Notes: generated from the sequence alone by a model not told the origin. Numbered from the stretch's first letter, positions 47,401 to 55,382 are shown. The stretch is DNA of 64,000 nucleotides from SIG452 sp045541975 (GCA_045541975.1 JAZQKB010000037.1:124001-188000), one strand, 5' to 3'. Numbers and translations are program-made.

Positions 47401-47871
47401 ATGGAAAAAACAAACGCAATGCGTATTTTAGAAAAGCAAAAAATTCCGTATGATGTGGAAACTTATGATGCTTCCGACGGCGTGATAGACGGGGTGTCTG
47501 TTGCCGGAAAAATCGGGCAGGATCCTAAATTTGTATATAAGACTTTAGTGACGCAGGGAAAATCCAAGAATTATTTTGTGTTTGTGATTCCAGTAGCTTG
47601 TGAGTTGGATTTAAAAGCAGCTGCAAAATCCGTAGGCGAAAAATCTGTAGAAATGATTGCTGTAAAAGATATCAATAAAATCACCGGTTATATTCGTGGC
47701 GGGTGTTCTCCTGTGGGAATGAAAAAACAGTTTCAGACCGTGATTGATGAATCCGCAAAAGAATTAGAATATTTCTATGTCAGCGGCGGAAAAATTGGAC
47801 TGCAACTGAAAGTAAATCCCGTATCTTTGGCAGAACTCATCCACGCGGATTTTTCCGCAATTGCTTTTTAG
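47401..47871 (+). CDS. ybaK: YbaK/EbsC-type Cys-tRNA(Pro) deacylase
   Basis: trans-Editing domain that hydrolyses mischarged Cys-tRNA(Pro). The 156-aa protein has TNAMRILEKQKIPYDVETYD, the PKFVYKTLVTQGKSKNYFVF substrate-binding Lys region, and GYIRGGCSPVGMKK with ISGGKIGLQL-like SGGKIGLQL near the end. It is the last core gene before the accessory insert at 47878. Confidence 0.92.
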   Translation: MEKTNAMRILEKQKIPYDVETYDASDGVIDGVSVAGKIGQDPKFVYKTLVTQGKSKNYFVFVIPVACELDLKAAAKSVGEKSVEMIAVKDINKITGYIRGGCSPVGMKKQFQTVIDESAKELEYFYVSGGKIGLQLKVNPVSLAELIHADFSAIAF

Positions 47872-47877
47872 CCCACT

Positions 47878-47891
47878 CTTGACACGAACTT
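47878..47891. repeat. Left boundary repeat of the accessory insert
   Basis: CTTGACACGAACTT, 6 bp after the ybaK stop. CTTGACACGA has a perfect inverted copy, TCGTGTCAAG, at 50069-50078 region on the other side of the two-gene insert, and the 14-mer has a direct copy with one mismatch (CTTGACAAGAACTT) at 50242-50255. Confidence 0.5.
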
Positions 47892-47920
47892 TGTCGATTT
47901 TTGCGAAAGGAACTCATACT

Positions 47921-48739
47921 ATGGACTCTATCAAACTATCAACAAAAGTTAGTTCTGATGAAAGAATAATTTCAACAAAAGATGCTATTAAGAATATATC
48001 TTTTGATCTAGAAAAACTAGGCGTATACTTGGCGAGTATGCATCAATTATATGATTATAATGCAATGACATCTTCAATAAGCAATGCTCTTGACGAGTTT
48101 AGTAATGCTCTTATCAACGTAGGTTGCAATAAGGAATATGTTGCTGCTTATAAAAAGTGGGGAAATTTTGGTTGGTCATTTAATACAAATGTAAGTAAAA
48201 AGTTTTTTCTTACTGCTCCAAATTCTTTAGAAGAAGCTGATTCCATTATGCATGAGTATTGCAACTCGGAAACAATAACAAAAATGATGGAAAAACTAAA
48301 ATCTGCCGGTGTTAACGAAAAAGATTTGGAAGAGGCTTATTTTGATTATGATAATCGACAATATAAATCATCTGTTATGCTGCTATTTAGTTTGCTTGAT
48401 CAACAGTTAATCAAAAGAAAATTCTTTAAAGAAGATGGTCGTTTAAAAACTGGGGCAGGTGTTATCGGAGAATTGAAAAAAAGCAAAAAACAACACAAAG
48501 AAAGCACACATTTACATTATATACAATTCACTTTAATCATTTATTGTTTGATTAAACTGTTTGAGAGTAGTGAAAACTTTGAAATAGAGCCATTTGTTAT
48601 TAATAGAAATTTTTTGATTCATGGAATGAGTAACAGAGAAGTAAACGAATGTGATTGTCTAAAGGTTTGGTCTGCGTTATATAGTTTTGTAGTTGTTTAT
48701 CCTGAACTTGAAAAAGAGATTTTATCAAATGCTATTTAA
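47921..48739 (+). CDS. HEPN-like protein, putative RNase/toxin component
   Basis: The 272-aa mainly helical protein is not a family I can name. Near the C-terminus it has RNFLIHG (Arg229, His234), the Rx4H arrangement that marks HEPN-superfamily ribonucleases, inside a hydrophobic helix context as in Abi/Apea-type HEPN domains. A preceding region, YKSSVMLLFSLLDQQLIKRK, also fits the HEPN helical bundle. ATG 47921 follows GAAAGGAAC. It is A+T-richer than neighbouring core genes and pairs with a DUF4041/T5orf172 gene 21 bp downstream. Inference: two-gene defence, toxin-antitoxin or phage-derived module; catalytic activity unproven. Confidence 0.55.
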   Translation: MDSIKLSTKVSSDERIISTKDAIKNISFDLEKLGVYLASMHQLYDYNAMTSSISNALDEFSNALINVGCNKEYVAAYKKWGNFGWSFNTNVSKKFFLTAPNSLEEADSIMHEYCNSETITKMMEKLKSAGVNEKDLEEAYFDYDNRQYKSSVMLLFSLLDQQLIKRKFFKEDGRLKTGAGVIGELKKSKKQHKESTHLHYIQFTLIIYCLIKLFESSENFEIEPFVINRNFLIHGMSNREVNECDCLKVWSALYSFVVVYPELEKEILSNAI

Positions 48740-48760
48740 AAAAACAAAGGAGATGTAATC

Positions 48761-50041
48761 ATGGGATTATTTGGGCCCTCAAAAAAAGAAAAAGTATTGC
48801 AGGCAGAAGTGGAAAGATTAAGTAGTTTGATGTTGCCTGAACATAGGGAAATTGATTCCCTTAATAAACAAATCGAAGTATTAAAAGCAGAAATAACAAA
48901 CTTAGAAAAGACAATTGATGTTGACCAAAAGAAGATTACTGATTTAAAAGCTAATATCAATACTTTGAATCATGAAATATTAGAGAAGAAAAAACAAATA
49001 TCAATTTTCGATGTCGATATTGATGCTCAAGAATATGGTTTATACAAGCCGACTTTTGAATTTGCGAATTCAGACTTATATAAGGATAAATTAAAGGAAT
49101 TGAGAGACAGACAAAAAGAATGTATAAAAAATGATTCTGCAGCTCTTGGCAGTACTAATTGGACTGTTGATGGTAGTCAGGCAAAGGGACGTGCAATGGT
49201 TAAAGATAATAAGAAACTATTGCTCCGAGCTTTTAATGTTGAATGCGATGATATTGTTGCAAATGTTAAAGTATCAAATTTGGATAAATCTATCGAACGA
49301 ATTAATAAGATAAGTGAACAAATTTCAAAGCTTGGAAAAACGATGTCAATTTCCATTACCCCTGGTTATATAAGATTGAAAATTGAAGAAGTAAAATTAG
49401 CATTGGATTTCCAACAAAAGAAACAAGAGGAAAAAGAGACGCTTAAAGAACTGCGAGCACAAGAAAGAGAAGAAGCAAAAGTTTTAAAAGAAATAGAAGA
49501 AGAAAGAAAACGCTTAAAGAAAGAACAAACACATTATCAAAATGCTTTAGATAAAATTTTGAGTCAAATTGAAAAAAATGGTGAAACTGATGATTTGCTT
49601 GAGAAAAAAGCTCAGTTAGAAGCACAAATTAATGATACAGCAGCTGCAATAGAAAATGTGGATTATCGTGAAGCAAACAGAAAAGCAGGTTATGTATACA
49701 TAATAAGTAATATTGGTGCTTTTGGTGAAAATGTATATAAAATAGGCATGACGAGACGATTAGACCCACAGGAAAGAGTTGATGAACTTGGTGATGCATC
49801 TGTACCATTCAATTTTGATGTGCATGCATTGATTTTTACAGATGATGCTCCTGGATTAGAAACTGCTTTACATAACGCTTTTGAATCAAGAAAATTAAAT
49901 AAAATTAATTCTCGACGTGAATTTTTTGCAGTTTCTCTTGATGAAATCAAAGCGGAAGTTAGAAAGAATTTTGACAAAACAGTAGAATGGATAGATGTTC
50001 CAGAAGCAGAACAATACAGACAATCTTTATTGATTAAATAG
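48761..50041 (+). CDS. DUF4041/T5orf172 (GIY-YIG-like) coiled-coil protein
   Basis: The 426-aa protein has a coiled coil at about 12-85, a DUF4041-type central domain (about 90-200, with LKELRDRQKECIKNDSAAL), a second long coiled coil (about 205-295, rich in Lys/Glu) and a C-terminal T5orf172/MUG113 domain from about 309: GYVYIISN, YKIGMTRR, ALIFTDDAPGLETALHNAF and REFFAVSLDEI. The GIY-YIG-like catalytic frame (GYVYI...YKIG) is visible. Such proteins occur in phages and near bacterial defence genes. ATG follows AAAGGAGAT. It forms a pair with the HEPN-like gene and lies inside repeat-flanked, atypical DNA. Confidence 0.8.
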   Translation: MGLFGPSKKEKVLQAEVERLSSLMLPEHREIDSLNKQIEVLKAEITNLEKTIDVDQKKITDLKANINTLNHEILEKKKQISIFDVDIDAQEYGLYKPTFEFANSDLYKDKLKELRDRQKECIKNDSAALGSTNWTVDGSQAKGRAMVKDNKKLLLRAFNVECDDIVANVKVSNLDKSIERINKISEQISKLGKTMSISITPGYIRLKIEEVKLALDFQQKKQEEKETLKELRAQEREEAKVLKEIEEERKRLKKEQTHYQNALDKILSQIEKNGETDDLLEKKAQLEAQINDTAAAIENVDYREANRKAGYVYIISNIGAFGENVYKIGMTRRLDPQERVDELGDASVPFNFDVHALIFTDDAPGLETALHNAFESRKLNKINSRREFFAVSLDEIKAEVRKNFDKTVEWIDVPEAEQYRQSLLIK

Positions 50042-50073
50042 TCATGATCTGTATAGGATGATTCTACTCGTGT

Positions 50074-50097
50074 CAAGTCCATACAATTTAAAACATT
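50074..50097 (+). repeat. Imperfect 24-bp direct repeat, copy 1
   Basis: Matches 50321-50344 at 20 of 24 positions. The preceding bases complete the inverted copy (TCGTGTCAAG) of the left boundary repeat at 47878. Confidence 0.5.
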
Positions 50098-50320
50098 AGT
50101 TTGCCGATTTTGATATTTACATATACTGTCGGGAGCGAGAAAATTCGGTATTCTCGCGGGTTCTAAGGAAAAGTATTAAAGGAAAAACAGTGAGAAAATT
50201 AAGGAAAAATTAGTAGGTCCTATTATTCACTGTTCTCCTGACTTGACAAGAACTTGACGCCAAAAAGGTTTACATCTATACCTTATGTGTCGCAATCATA
50301 AAAGAAGACATCGCTTGTAA

Positions 50321-50344
50321 CAAGTCTATAAGATTTAAAATATT
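50321..50344 (+). repeat. Imperfect 24-bp direct repeat, copy 2
   Basis: Second copy of the CAAGTC-type repeat, upstream of the small secreted-protein gene. Confidence 0.5.
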
Positions 50345-50409
50345 TTTCTGAGTATGGAACAAATTTCCTTTTGATGCCGTCTAACTGGATAGAAAGGGAG
50401 GCGATAAAT

Positions 50410-50640
50410 TTGAAAAAAATATGTTGTATTCTTATATTACTTTTTTTAAGTACCTTATCGACTACTTCCGCTCAGGAAAAACTACTTCAGTTTCCGTCTA
50501 CCGTACAAGAATCGGTTCTTACACACGAAGTCATTCAGGATGATTTGGTATATCACGGTGAAGAACACGAGTTTCATGATCTGCTCTACCGTGGAGAAGA
50601 AATCACAATTGTAAAACTATCCGAAAACGAATGTGAATAA
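50410..50640 (+). CDS. Small secreted protein, unknown
   Basis: The 76-aa product from TTG 50410 starts MKKICCILILLFLSTLSTTS with AQ following: a clear Sec signal peptide with likely cleavage after Ala22-Gln region. The mature part of about 53 aa is acidic (EEHEFHDLLYRGEEITIV). The TTG is preferred over ATG 50371 because AAAGGGAGG lies 7 bp before it and the longer form would hide the signal peptide. No family recognised. A terminator follows directly. Confidence 0.6.
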   Translation: MKKICCILILLFLSTLSTTSAQEKLLQFPSTVQESVLTHEVIQDDLVYHGEEHEFHDLLYRGEEITIVKLSENECE

Positions 50641-50662
50641 TGTTTCATAAGAATAAAAAACA

Positions 50663-50693
50663 AAAACCCGAATGCATATTGCATTCGGGTTTT
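50663..50693. terminator. Bidirectional rho-independent terminator
   Basis: AAAACCCGAATGC (50663-50675), loop ATATT, GCATTCGGGTTTT (50681-50693). It separates the convergent secreted-protein (+) and zinc-ribbon (-) genes. Confidence 0.92.
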
Positions 50694-50709
50694 CTGTTAT
50701 GCAAAATAA

Positions 50710-50979
50710 TTATTCAGCAGCTTTGATTTCTTCAAAACATGCGCTGCAATATACAGGTTTGTCATCTCTGGGGATGAAGGGAACTTTTGCTTCGCCGCCG
50801 CATTTTGCGCAAACAGCAGTGTGCAGTTCTCTTTTAGCTCCTTTTCTTGCAGTTCTGCAATCTTTGCATCTGGAAGGTTTGTTCTGGAAACCTTTTTCAG
50901 CATAGAATTCCTGTTCACCTGCGGTGAATACAAATTCAGCTCCACAGTCTTTGCAGATTAAAGTTTCGTCTTGATACAT
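50710..50979 (-). CDS. Zinc-ribbon domain protein
   Basis: The 89-aa protein has two zinc-ribbon units: CKDCGAEFVFTAGEQEFYAE followed by a CKDC pair (the zf-trcl/'probable zinc-ribbon' family) and CAKCGGEAKVPF with YCSACFEE. Such proteins are common in Clostridia; function unknown, possibly nucleic-acid or protein binding. ATG follows AAGGAGAGTATCTC on the minus strand. Confidence 0.85.
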   Translation of the reverse strand: MYQDETLICKDCGAEFVFTAGEQEFYAEKGFQNKPSRCKDCRTARKGAKRELHTAVCAKCGGEAKVPFIPRDDKPVYCSACFEEIKAAE

Positions 50980-51062
50980 GAGATACTCTCCTTAGTAAAT
51001 GTGTATATAAATATTTTTTAGCCTTTTTTATTGAACTTCTTGACGTTGCTGGGGCAGTTTTA

Positions 51063-51623
51063 TTATAAGAACAGGGGCGCTGCCTTTTTTTTGATTCTCT
51101 GCAAAGCATTGTCAATTGATTTTGGCGATTTACCAAGGACAGTTGCAATTTCTTTGTAGGTCATACCGGAACTAACTAGATATAGTACCGAAAGTTCAAA
51201 TTTACTTAAAATCTCTTTCAGCTTTTCGTTTAGGATGCTAACATCTTCATGGTCGAAAAACGCTTCTTCCGGTCCCTCCGTTTTTAATTCTTTCCAAACG
51301 GTTTCGTCAGCTTCTATAGAAACTGATTGGTTGAGGGGAGCGTGTTTTTTTCTGAGAGAATTTTTAATGACTGTTTTTAAGCGTAATACAATGCATCGTT
51401 TTGCAAACAATTCAAAAGGGACTTCTTTTTTTGCATCATAACTTTTTACTGCCTGAAACAATCCGATCATACCTTCTTGCATCAGATCGTCTCTGTCGGC
51501 ACCACTTAAAAAATACTTAAATGCCATCGTACGAATAAAAGGTTTAAACTGCAGGAACAATTCTTCCAATGCGTTTTCGTCTAACTGTTTTGCTTTTGCA
51601 ATTAGAATTGAATCAAGTTCCAT
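51063..51623 (-). CDS. Sigma-70 family factor, sigma-H-like
   Basis: The 186-aa protein has region 2 with YFLSGADRDDLMQEGMIGLF and AVKSYDAKKEVPFELFAKRC, which matches the sporulation/transition sigma factor SigH, and region 4 with LSVLYLVSSGMTYKEIATVL and GKSPKSIDNALQRIKKKA (helix-turn-helix). It is shorter than Bacillus SigH (218 aa). SigH directs early sporulation and competence genes. Whether this is the main SigH or a paralogue cannot be told here. Confidence 0.8.
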   Translation of the reverse strand: MELDSILIAKAKQLDENALEELFLQFKPFIRTMAFKYFLSGADRDDLMQEGMIGLFQAVKSYDAKKEVPFELFAKRCIVLRLKTVIKNSLRKKHAPLNQSVSIEADETVWKELKTEGPEEAFFDHEDVSILNEKLKEILSKFELSVLYLVSSGMTYKEIATVLGKSPKSIDNALQRIKKKAAPLFL

Positions 51624-51665
51624 AAGACTGCATAATCCTTCTACATACTATACATTATACAGTAA

Positions 51666-51694
51666 TTATTGCATAAATTTATAGAGTTGTCAAG
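51666..51694 (-). promoter_or_regulatory. Predicted sigma-A promoter for the sigma-H-like gene
   Basis: Minus strand: TTGACA (complement of 51689-51694), 17 bp, AATAAT (complement of 51666-51671). It lies about 43 bp before the ATG. Confidence 0.65.
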
Positions 51695-51807
51695 TATTTT
51701 TCTGCAAAATTTACAAAAAAATATTATATTTTTCGAGCGGTATTGTCACTTTTTGCTAAAATTTAACAAAAAAACTGATGATAATTACCAAAGGGATCGA
51801 AAAGAGA

Positions 51808-52353
51808 TTATCGGAAGGATTCCAAAATTTCTAATAATTCATATTCTGAGTTTACAAAAATACCGGATGAAAGAATTTTTCGATCTTCGTCAGTCAGAAC
51901 AGATAAGTTGATTTTTTCCTCCATTATGATTTCATTGGGAGTATTTTTTTTAACGACAATAATTTTATTGTTGTTAAGTTTTAAAAGAAAATGGTTGTCA
52001 CAGTCTATATCCACAGTTTCTTCGACTTCAATTAACTGTTCTTCAAAATTAAGAATTTTCCAATTTGGATGAAAGTCTAGTACTTCTGTTTGGCTTTTAT
52101 GCTCTAGCTCATCCGGAAGAGGCAAAAGTCGATTCTTCTGGTGACCGCATGCATACAATGTGGACAGTTTTAGTGTGGCGGTTTTTTGAAGGGTAGGCAC
52201 CGTTTCCTGTTTTAGTACTGTAGTAGCAGGGGGGCCTTGGGATATTAAACCTACAACGAGCAAAACCAACACAAGAATTGCACCGGGAATCAGTAGAATT
52301 TTAAAAAATCGTTTTCTTTTTTTTCGACGTTCGTAGTAATAAGGCGCAAACAT
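51808..52353 (-). CDS. BofC-like membrane protein
   Basis: The 181-aa protein has a basic N-terminus (YYYERRKKRKRFFK), one membrane helix (about 18-40) and an outside domain that resembles the BofC C-terminal domain of Clostridia: LYACGHQKNRLLPLPDEL, FHPNWKILNFEEQLIEV, DNHFLLKLNNNKIIVVKK and the closing LSSGIFVNSEYELLEILESF. In Bacillus BofC modulates the SpoIVB checkpoint of sigma-K activation; here the role is inferred. Start at ATG 52353 after AAAGGAAG, rather than 24 bp upstream. Confidence 0.65.
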   Translation of the reverse strand: MFAPYYYERRKKRKRFFKILLIPGAILVLVLLVVGLISQGPPATTVLKQETVPTLQKTATLKLSTLYACGHQKNRLLPLPDELEHKSQTEVLDFHPNWKILNFEEQLIEVEETVDIDCDNHFLLKLNNNKIIVVKKNTPNEIIMEEKINLSVLTDEDRKILSSGIFVNSEYELLEILESFR

Positions 52354-52377
52354 CTCATCACTTCCTTTTTTTGTCAT

Positions 52378-52691
52378 TGTTGCCTGAAGAAGTGAAAATA
52401 TACACTTTTACTAAAATCTGTTATGTTTTTTTAAAAAAAGGAAATACTACTGTTGCCGGAATGTGATGGCTTCGATTGATTATTGCTGAGGGTATTCTTT
52501 TGTTTTGGTAAAACGGACAAAAAACCAAATCGGAAAACTTTGTTTGTTCGTTTTTAGTCAATCTGTGGAAAAACACGAAAAAACTTCCGGAAATTTGCCT
52601 TTGGAAAATCCATTGAAAACTTGATGTTTTAACGGGTTTTTATTATTTTTGAAAAACTTTTGAAAACTTTGAAAAAAACTGTGGAAAACTA
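52378..52691 (+). other. Upstream region of the BMC operon with phased A-tracts
   Basis: No gene in this stretch. From about 52641 to 52691 GAAAA(A)C blocks recur near 52651, 52662, 52671 and 52684, i.e. at roughly one helical turn, directly upstream of the -35. This pattern is expected to bend DNA and may act as an UP-like element. No clear cre box or known activator site was recognised. Confidence 0.5.
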
Positions 52692-52720
52692 TTGACAAAA
52701 TCAAAAAAAAAGAGTATAAT
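52692..52720 (+). promoter_or_regulatory. Consensus sigma-A promoter of the BMC operon
   Basis: TTGACA (52692-52697), 17-bp spacer, TATAAT (52715-52720). Both hexamers are perfect. It lies 44 bp before the aldolase ATG and no further strong promoter or terminator is seen down to the window end. Confidence 0.85.
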
Positions 52721-52764
52721 ACAGACAAAAACAAAAATAAACACAGAAAAAGGGGTTTTTGATT

Positions 52765-53559
52765 ATGGCTATGATGAACGAGTACGAAATCAAAAAAGAA
52801 ATGTGTGAAGTCGGCAGAAGAATTTATATGAACGGCTTCGTTGCCGCTAACGACGGTAATATTACAGTAAAAATTTCCGACAATGTATTTTTTGCAACTC
52901 CCACCGGTGTATCCAAGGGTTATATGACTCCTGATATGATCATCAAGGTTGACGGAGAAGGTAAAGTCCTGGAAGGAAAATTAAAACCCTCCAGCGAATT
53001 AAAAATGCATTTAAGAGTATATAAAGAAAGACCTGACGTAAGAGCAGTTGTGCATGCACATCCGCCCACAGCTACCGGTTTTGCAATTGCAGGTGTTCCG
53101 CTGGATAAATACACCATGCCGGAAGCAATCATTTTCTTAGGTACTGTTCCGATTGCAAAATACGGTACTCCTTCTACCGATGAAATTCCGGATGCAGTTT
53201 CCGAACACTTACAGAGCTATGATGCCTTCTTACTGGAAAACCATGGTGCATTAACCGTTGGTAACTCCTTAATGAATGCATACTTCAAAATGGAAACCTT
53301 AGAATTTTATGCAAAGATTTCCTTAAATGCAAGATTATTAGGTGGTGAACAGGAATTAACCTGTGACCAGATTGATAAACTGATGCAGGTGAGAGCTGCA
53401 TTTAAAGTACCCGGCAAACATCCCGGTTGCAAAAAATGCGAAAAGAACGGAACTCCCGAATGTAAAGAAGCACAGAGACTGGCTAAAAAAGAAGATAACC
53501 CGGATGCTGCTCTGGTTGCAGAAATTACTCAGAAAGTTCTGGCAGCAATGGGTAAATAA
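52765..53559 (+). CDS. Class II sugar-phosphate aldolase (fuculose/rhamnulose-1-P type) with C-terminal encapsulation peptide
   Basis: Zinc aldolase that would split fuculose-1-P or rhamnulose-1-P into DHAP and lactaldehyde. The 264-aa protein has AANDGNITVKI (phosphate loop), Glu78, the zinc His pair in VVHAHPPTA (His97, His99) and ENHGALTVG (His160). After the catalytic domain come a CKKCEKNGTPEC segment (Cys222, 225, 233) and an amphipathic end, DAALVAEITQKVLAAMGK, with the spacing of a BMC encapsulation peptide. ATG 52765 follows AAAAAGGGG. First gene of the operon. Related aldolases could be ribulose-phosphate specific; the context favours a lactaldehyde producer. Confidence 0.85.
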   Translation: MAMMNEYEIKKEMCEVGRRIYMNGFVAANDGNITVKISDNVFFATPTGVSKGYMTPDMIIKVDGEGKVLEGKLKPSSELKMHLRVYKERPDVRAVVHAHPPTATGFAIAGVPLDKYTMPEAIIFLGTVPIAKYGTPSTDEIPDAVSEHLQSYDAFLLENHGALTVGNSLMNAYFKMETLEFYAKISLNARLLGGEQELTCDQIDKLMQVRAAFKVPGKHPGCKKCEKNGTPECKEAQRLAKKEDNPDAALVAEITQKVLAAMGK

Positions 53560-53649
53560 TTCAATTGCTACACTATTATATATAATAGAAAGGAAAGGTC
53601 TGACCGGAATACCGTTTGTATTTTCGTAGGACAAAGATGGTGAACACTT

Positions 53650-55314
53650 ATGCGATCTAACCGATTTAAAGTGCTGGGGCAAAGACCTGTCCATCAAGAT
53701 GGGTTCATGAAGGAATGGGAAGAAGTTGGCTTTGTTGCCATGGATTCCAAGTATGATCCAAAGCCCTCTTTGAAAATCGAAAACGGTATCATCGTGGAAA
53801 TGGACGGCAAGCGTCGGGAAGAGTTTGACTTTATCGACAGCTTTATCGCAGACCATGCCATCGACTTATCTGTTGCAGAAAAAGCAATGGCGATTGACAG
53901 TTTACAGTATGCCAGAGATTTGTGCGATATTAACACCGATAATAAAGAATTAAAGAAGCTGTTCTCCGGTTTGACCGCTGCAAAGCTGAAGGAAATCATG
54001 AATCACATGAATGTGGTTGAAATGATGATGGCGATGCAGAAAATGAGAGAAAGAAAAACACCTTCCAACCAATGTCACGTCACCAACTTAGACGATAACC
54101 CGGTGCAGATTGCCTGCGATGCCGCAGAAGCAACCTTCCGAGGTTTTGACGAAACCGAAACCACCGTAGGGATTGCCCGGTATGCACCCCTTTGCGCAGT
54201 TGGTCTTTTCATCGGATCTCAGGTTGGTCGTCCTGGCGTTCTGTCTCAGTGTGGGGTAGAAGAAGCTGTGGAATTAAAACTTGGTATGAAAGGGTTTACC
54301 ACCTATGCGGAAACCATTTCCGTATACGGTACCGAGAAAGTATTTATTGACGGGGATGACACGCCCTATTCTAAAGCATTTTTAGCATCTGCTTACGCTT
54401 CCCGTGGCATGAAGATGCGCTGCACCTCCGGTACAGGCTCTGAAGTTTTAATGGGAAATGCGGAAAAGAAATCCATGCTTTATCTGGAAATCCGTTGTCT
54501 TCTGGTTATTAAAGGTGCAGGCGTTCAGGGTACTCAGAACGGTGCAATCAGTTGTATCGGTATCACCGGCTCTGTGCCTTCCGGTATTCGTTGTGTGTTA
54601 GCGGAAAATTTAGTTGCCGCTCAGCTTGGTTTGGAGGTTGCCTCCGGTAACGACCAGACCTTCTCTCACAGTGATATCAGAAGAACGGCAAGAATGCTGA
54701 TGCAGATGCTTCCCGGAACAGACTTTATCTTCTCTGGGTATAGCTCCATCCCCAACTACGACAATATGTTTGCCGGTGCGAACTTTGATGCAGAGGATTT
54801 TGATGACTACAATGTTCTTCAACGTGATTTGAAAGTGGACGGCGGTCTTCGTCCCGTATCGGAAGAAGATGTGATCCGTGTTCGTATGAAAGCAGCAAAA
54901 GCTGTTCAGGCAGTGTTTGCCTGCTTAGGATTCCCCAAAGTTACGGACGAACAGGTAGAGCAGGCTGTTTACGCTCACGGCAGTAAAGATATTACTGCAA
55001 AACGTAACGTTAACGAAGATCTTGCTGCTGCACAGAAGTTAGTTGACGGCGATATCACCGGGGTAGACATTGTGCAGGCACTGAATAATTCAGGCTTTCA
55101 CGATGTGGCAGTTGCAGTATTTAATATGTTAAAACAGCGTTTATCTGCTGACTATCTGCAAACTGCTTCCATTTTAAATGACCAGTTTGAAGTGTTAAGC
55201 TCGGTGAACCATCCCAATGATTATAACGGTCCCGGTACCGGTTACCGTGTTTCCGGCGAACGTTGGGAAGAAATTAAAAATATTAAGGATACCTTAGATC
55301 CTACCGCTATTTAG
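53650..55314 (+). CDS. pduC: B12-dependent diol dehydratase, large subunit
   Basis: Catalytic TIM-barrel subunit of adenosylcobalamin-dependent 1,2-propanediol dehydratase, making propionaldehyde. The 554-aa length is that of PduC/DhaB1. Family signatures: RSNRFKVLGQRPVHQDGF at the N-terminus, QMRERKTPSNQCHVTN-like KMRERKTPSNQCHVTN, GVEEAVELKLGMKGFTTYAE, SAYASRGMKMRCTSGTGSE and SRGC-type FIFSGYSSIPNYDNMFAGAN. It cannot be told from glycerol dehydratase by eye; the aldolase and PduP context favours propanediol. The 90-bp gap from the aldolase has no terminator; GGTGA precedes the ATG. Confidence 0.95.
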   Translation: MRSNRFKVLGQRPVHQDGFMKEWEEVGFVAMDSKYDPKPSLKIENGIIVEMDGKRREEFDFIDSFIADHAIDLSVAEKAMAIDSLQYARDLCDINTDNKELKKLFSGLTAAKLKEIMNHMNVVEMMMAMQKMRERKTPSNQCHVTNLDDNPVQIACDAAEATFRGFDETETTVGIARYAPLCAVGLFIGSQVGRPGVLSQCGVEEAVELKLGMKGFTTYAETISVYGTEKVFIDGDDTPYSKAFLASAYASRGMKMRCTSGTGSEVLMGNAEKKSMLYLEIRCLLVIKGAGVQGTQNGAISCIGITGSVPSGIRCVLAENLVAAQLGLEVASGNDQTFSHSDIRRTARMLMQMLPGTDFIFSGYSSIPNYDNMFAGANFDAEDFDDYNVLQRDLKVDGGLRPVSEEDVIRVRMKAAKAVQAVFACLGFPKVTDEQVEQAVYAHGSKDITAKRNVNEDLAAAQKLVDGDITGVDIVQALNNSGFHDVAVAVFNMLKQRLSADYLQTASILNDQFEVLSSVNHPNDYNGPGTGYRVSGERWEEIKNIKDTLDPTAI

Positions 55315-55382
55315 AATTTAAAAGAAAGGATTAGTGCATTTTTACTTTTATAAAATTGAATAAAAATGTATGTGGTATCAGT

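Larger units (their letters stand above)
50042..50409. other. Hairpin- and repeat-rich non-coding block
   Basis: No credible gene in 368 bp. It holds a hairpin with 7-bp stem GCGAGAA/TTCTCGC (50135-50157), a longer-loop inverted repeat ACAGTGA/TCACTGT (50187-50233), and two related 24-mers: CAAGTCCATACAATTT.. at 50074-50097 and CAAGTCTATAAGATTT.. at 50321-50344, identical at 20 of 24 positions. Probably the right margin of the accessory insert; a non-coding RNA cannot be excluded. Confidence 0.55.

Noticed and set aside
47878..50409. Complete transposon or prophage
   Set aside because: No transposase, integrase or phage structural gene is present; only short repeats and two genes, so I call it an accessory insert.
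52378..52764. Cobalamin riboswitch before the BMC operon
   Set aside because: The leader between the promoter and the aldolase is only about 40 bp and no B12-box-like sequence was seen upstream.
53356..53856. 166-codon minus-strand frame spanning the aldolase-pduC gap
   Set aside because: Covers the 3' end of one conserved gene and the 5' end of another; no start signal and no family likeness.
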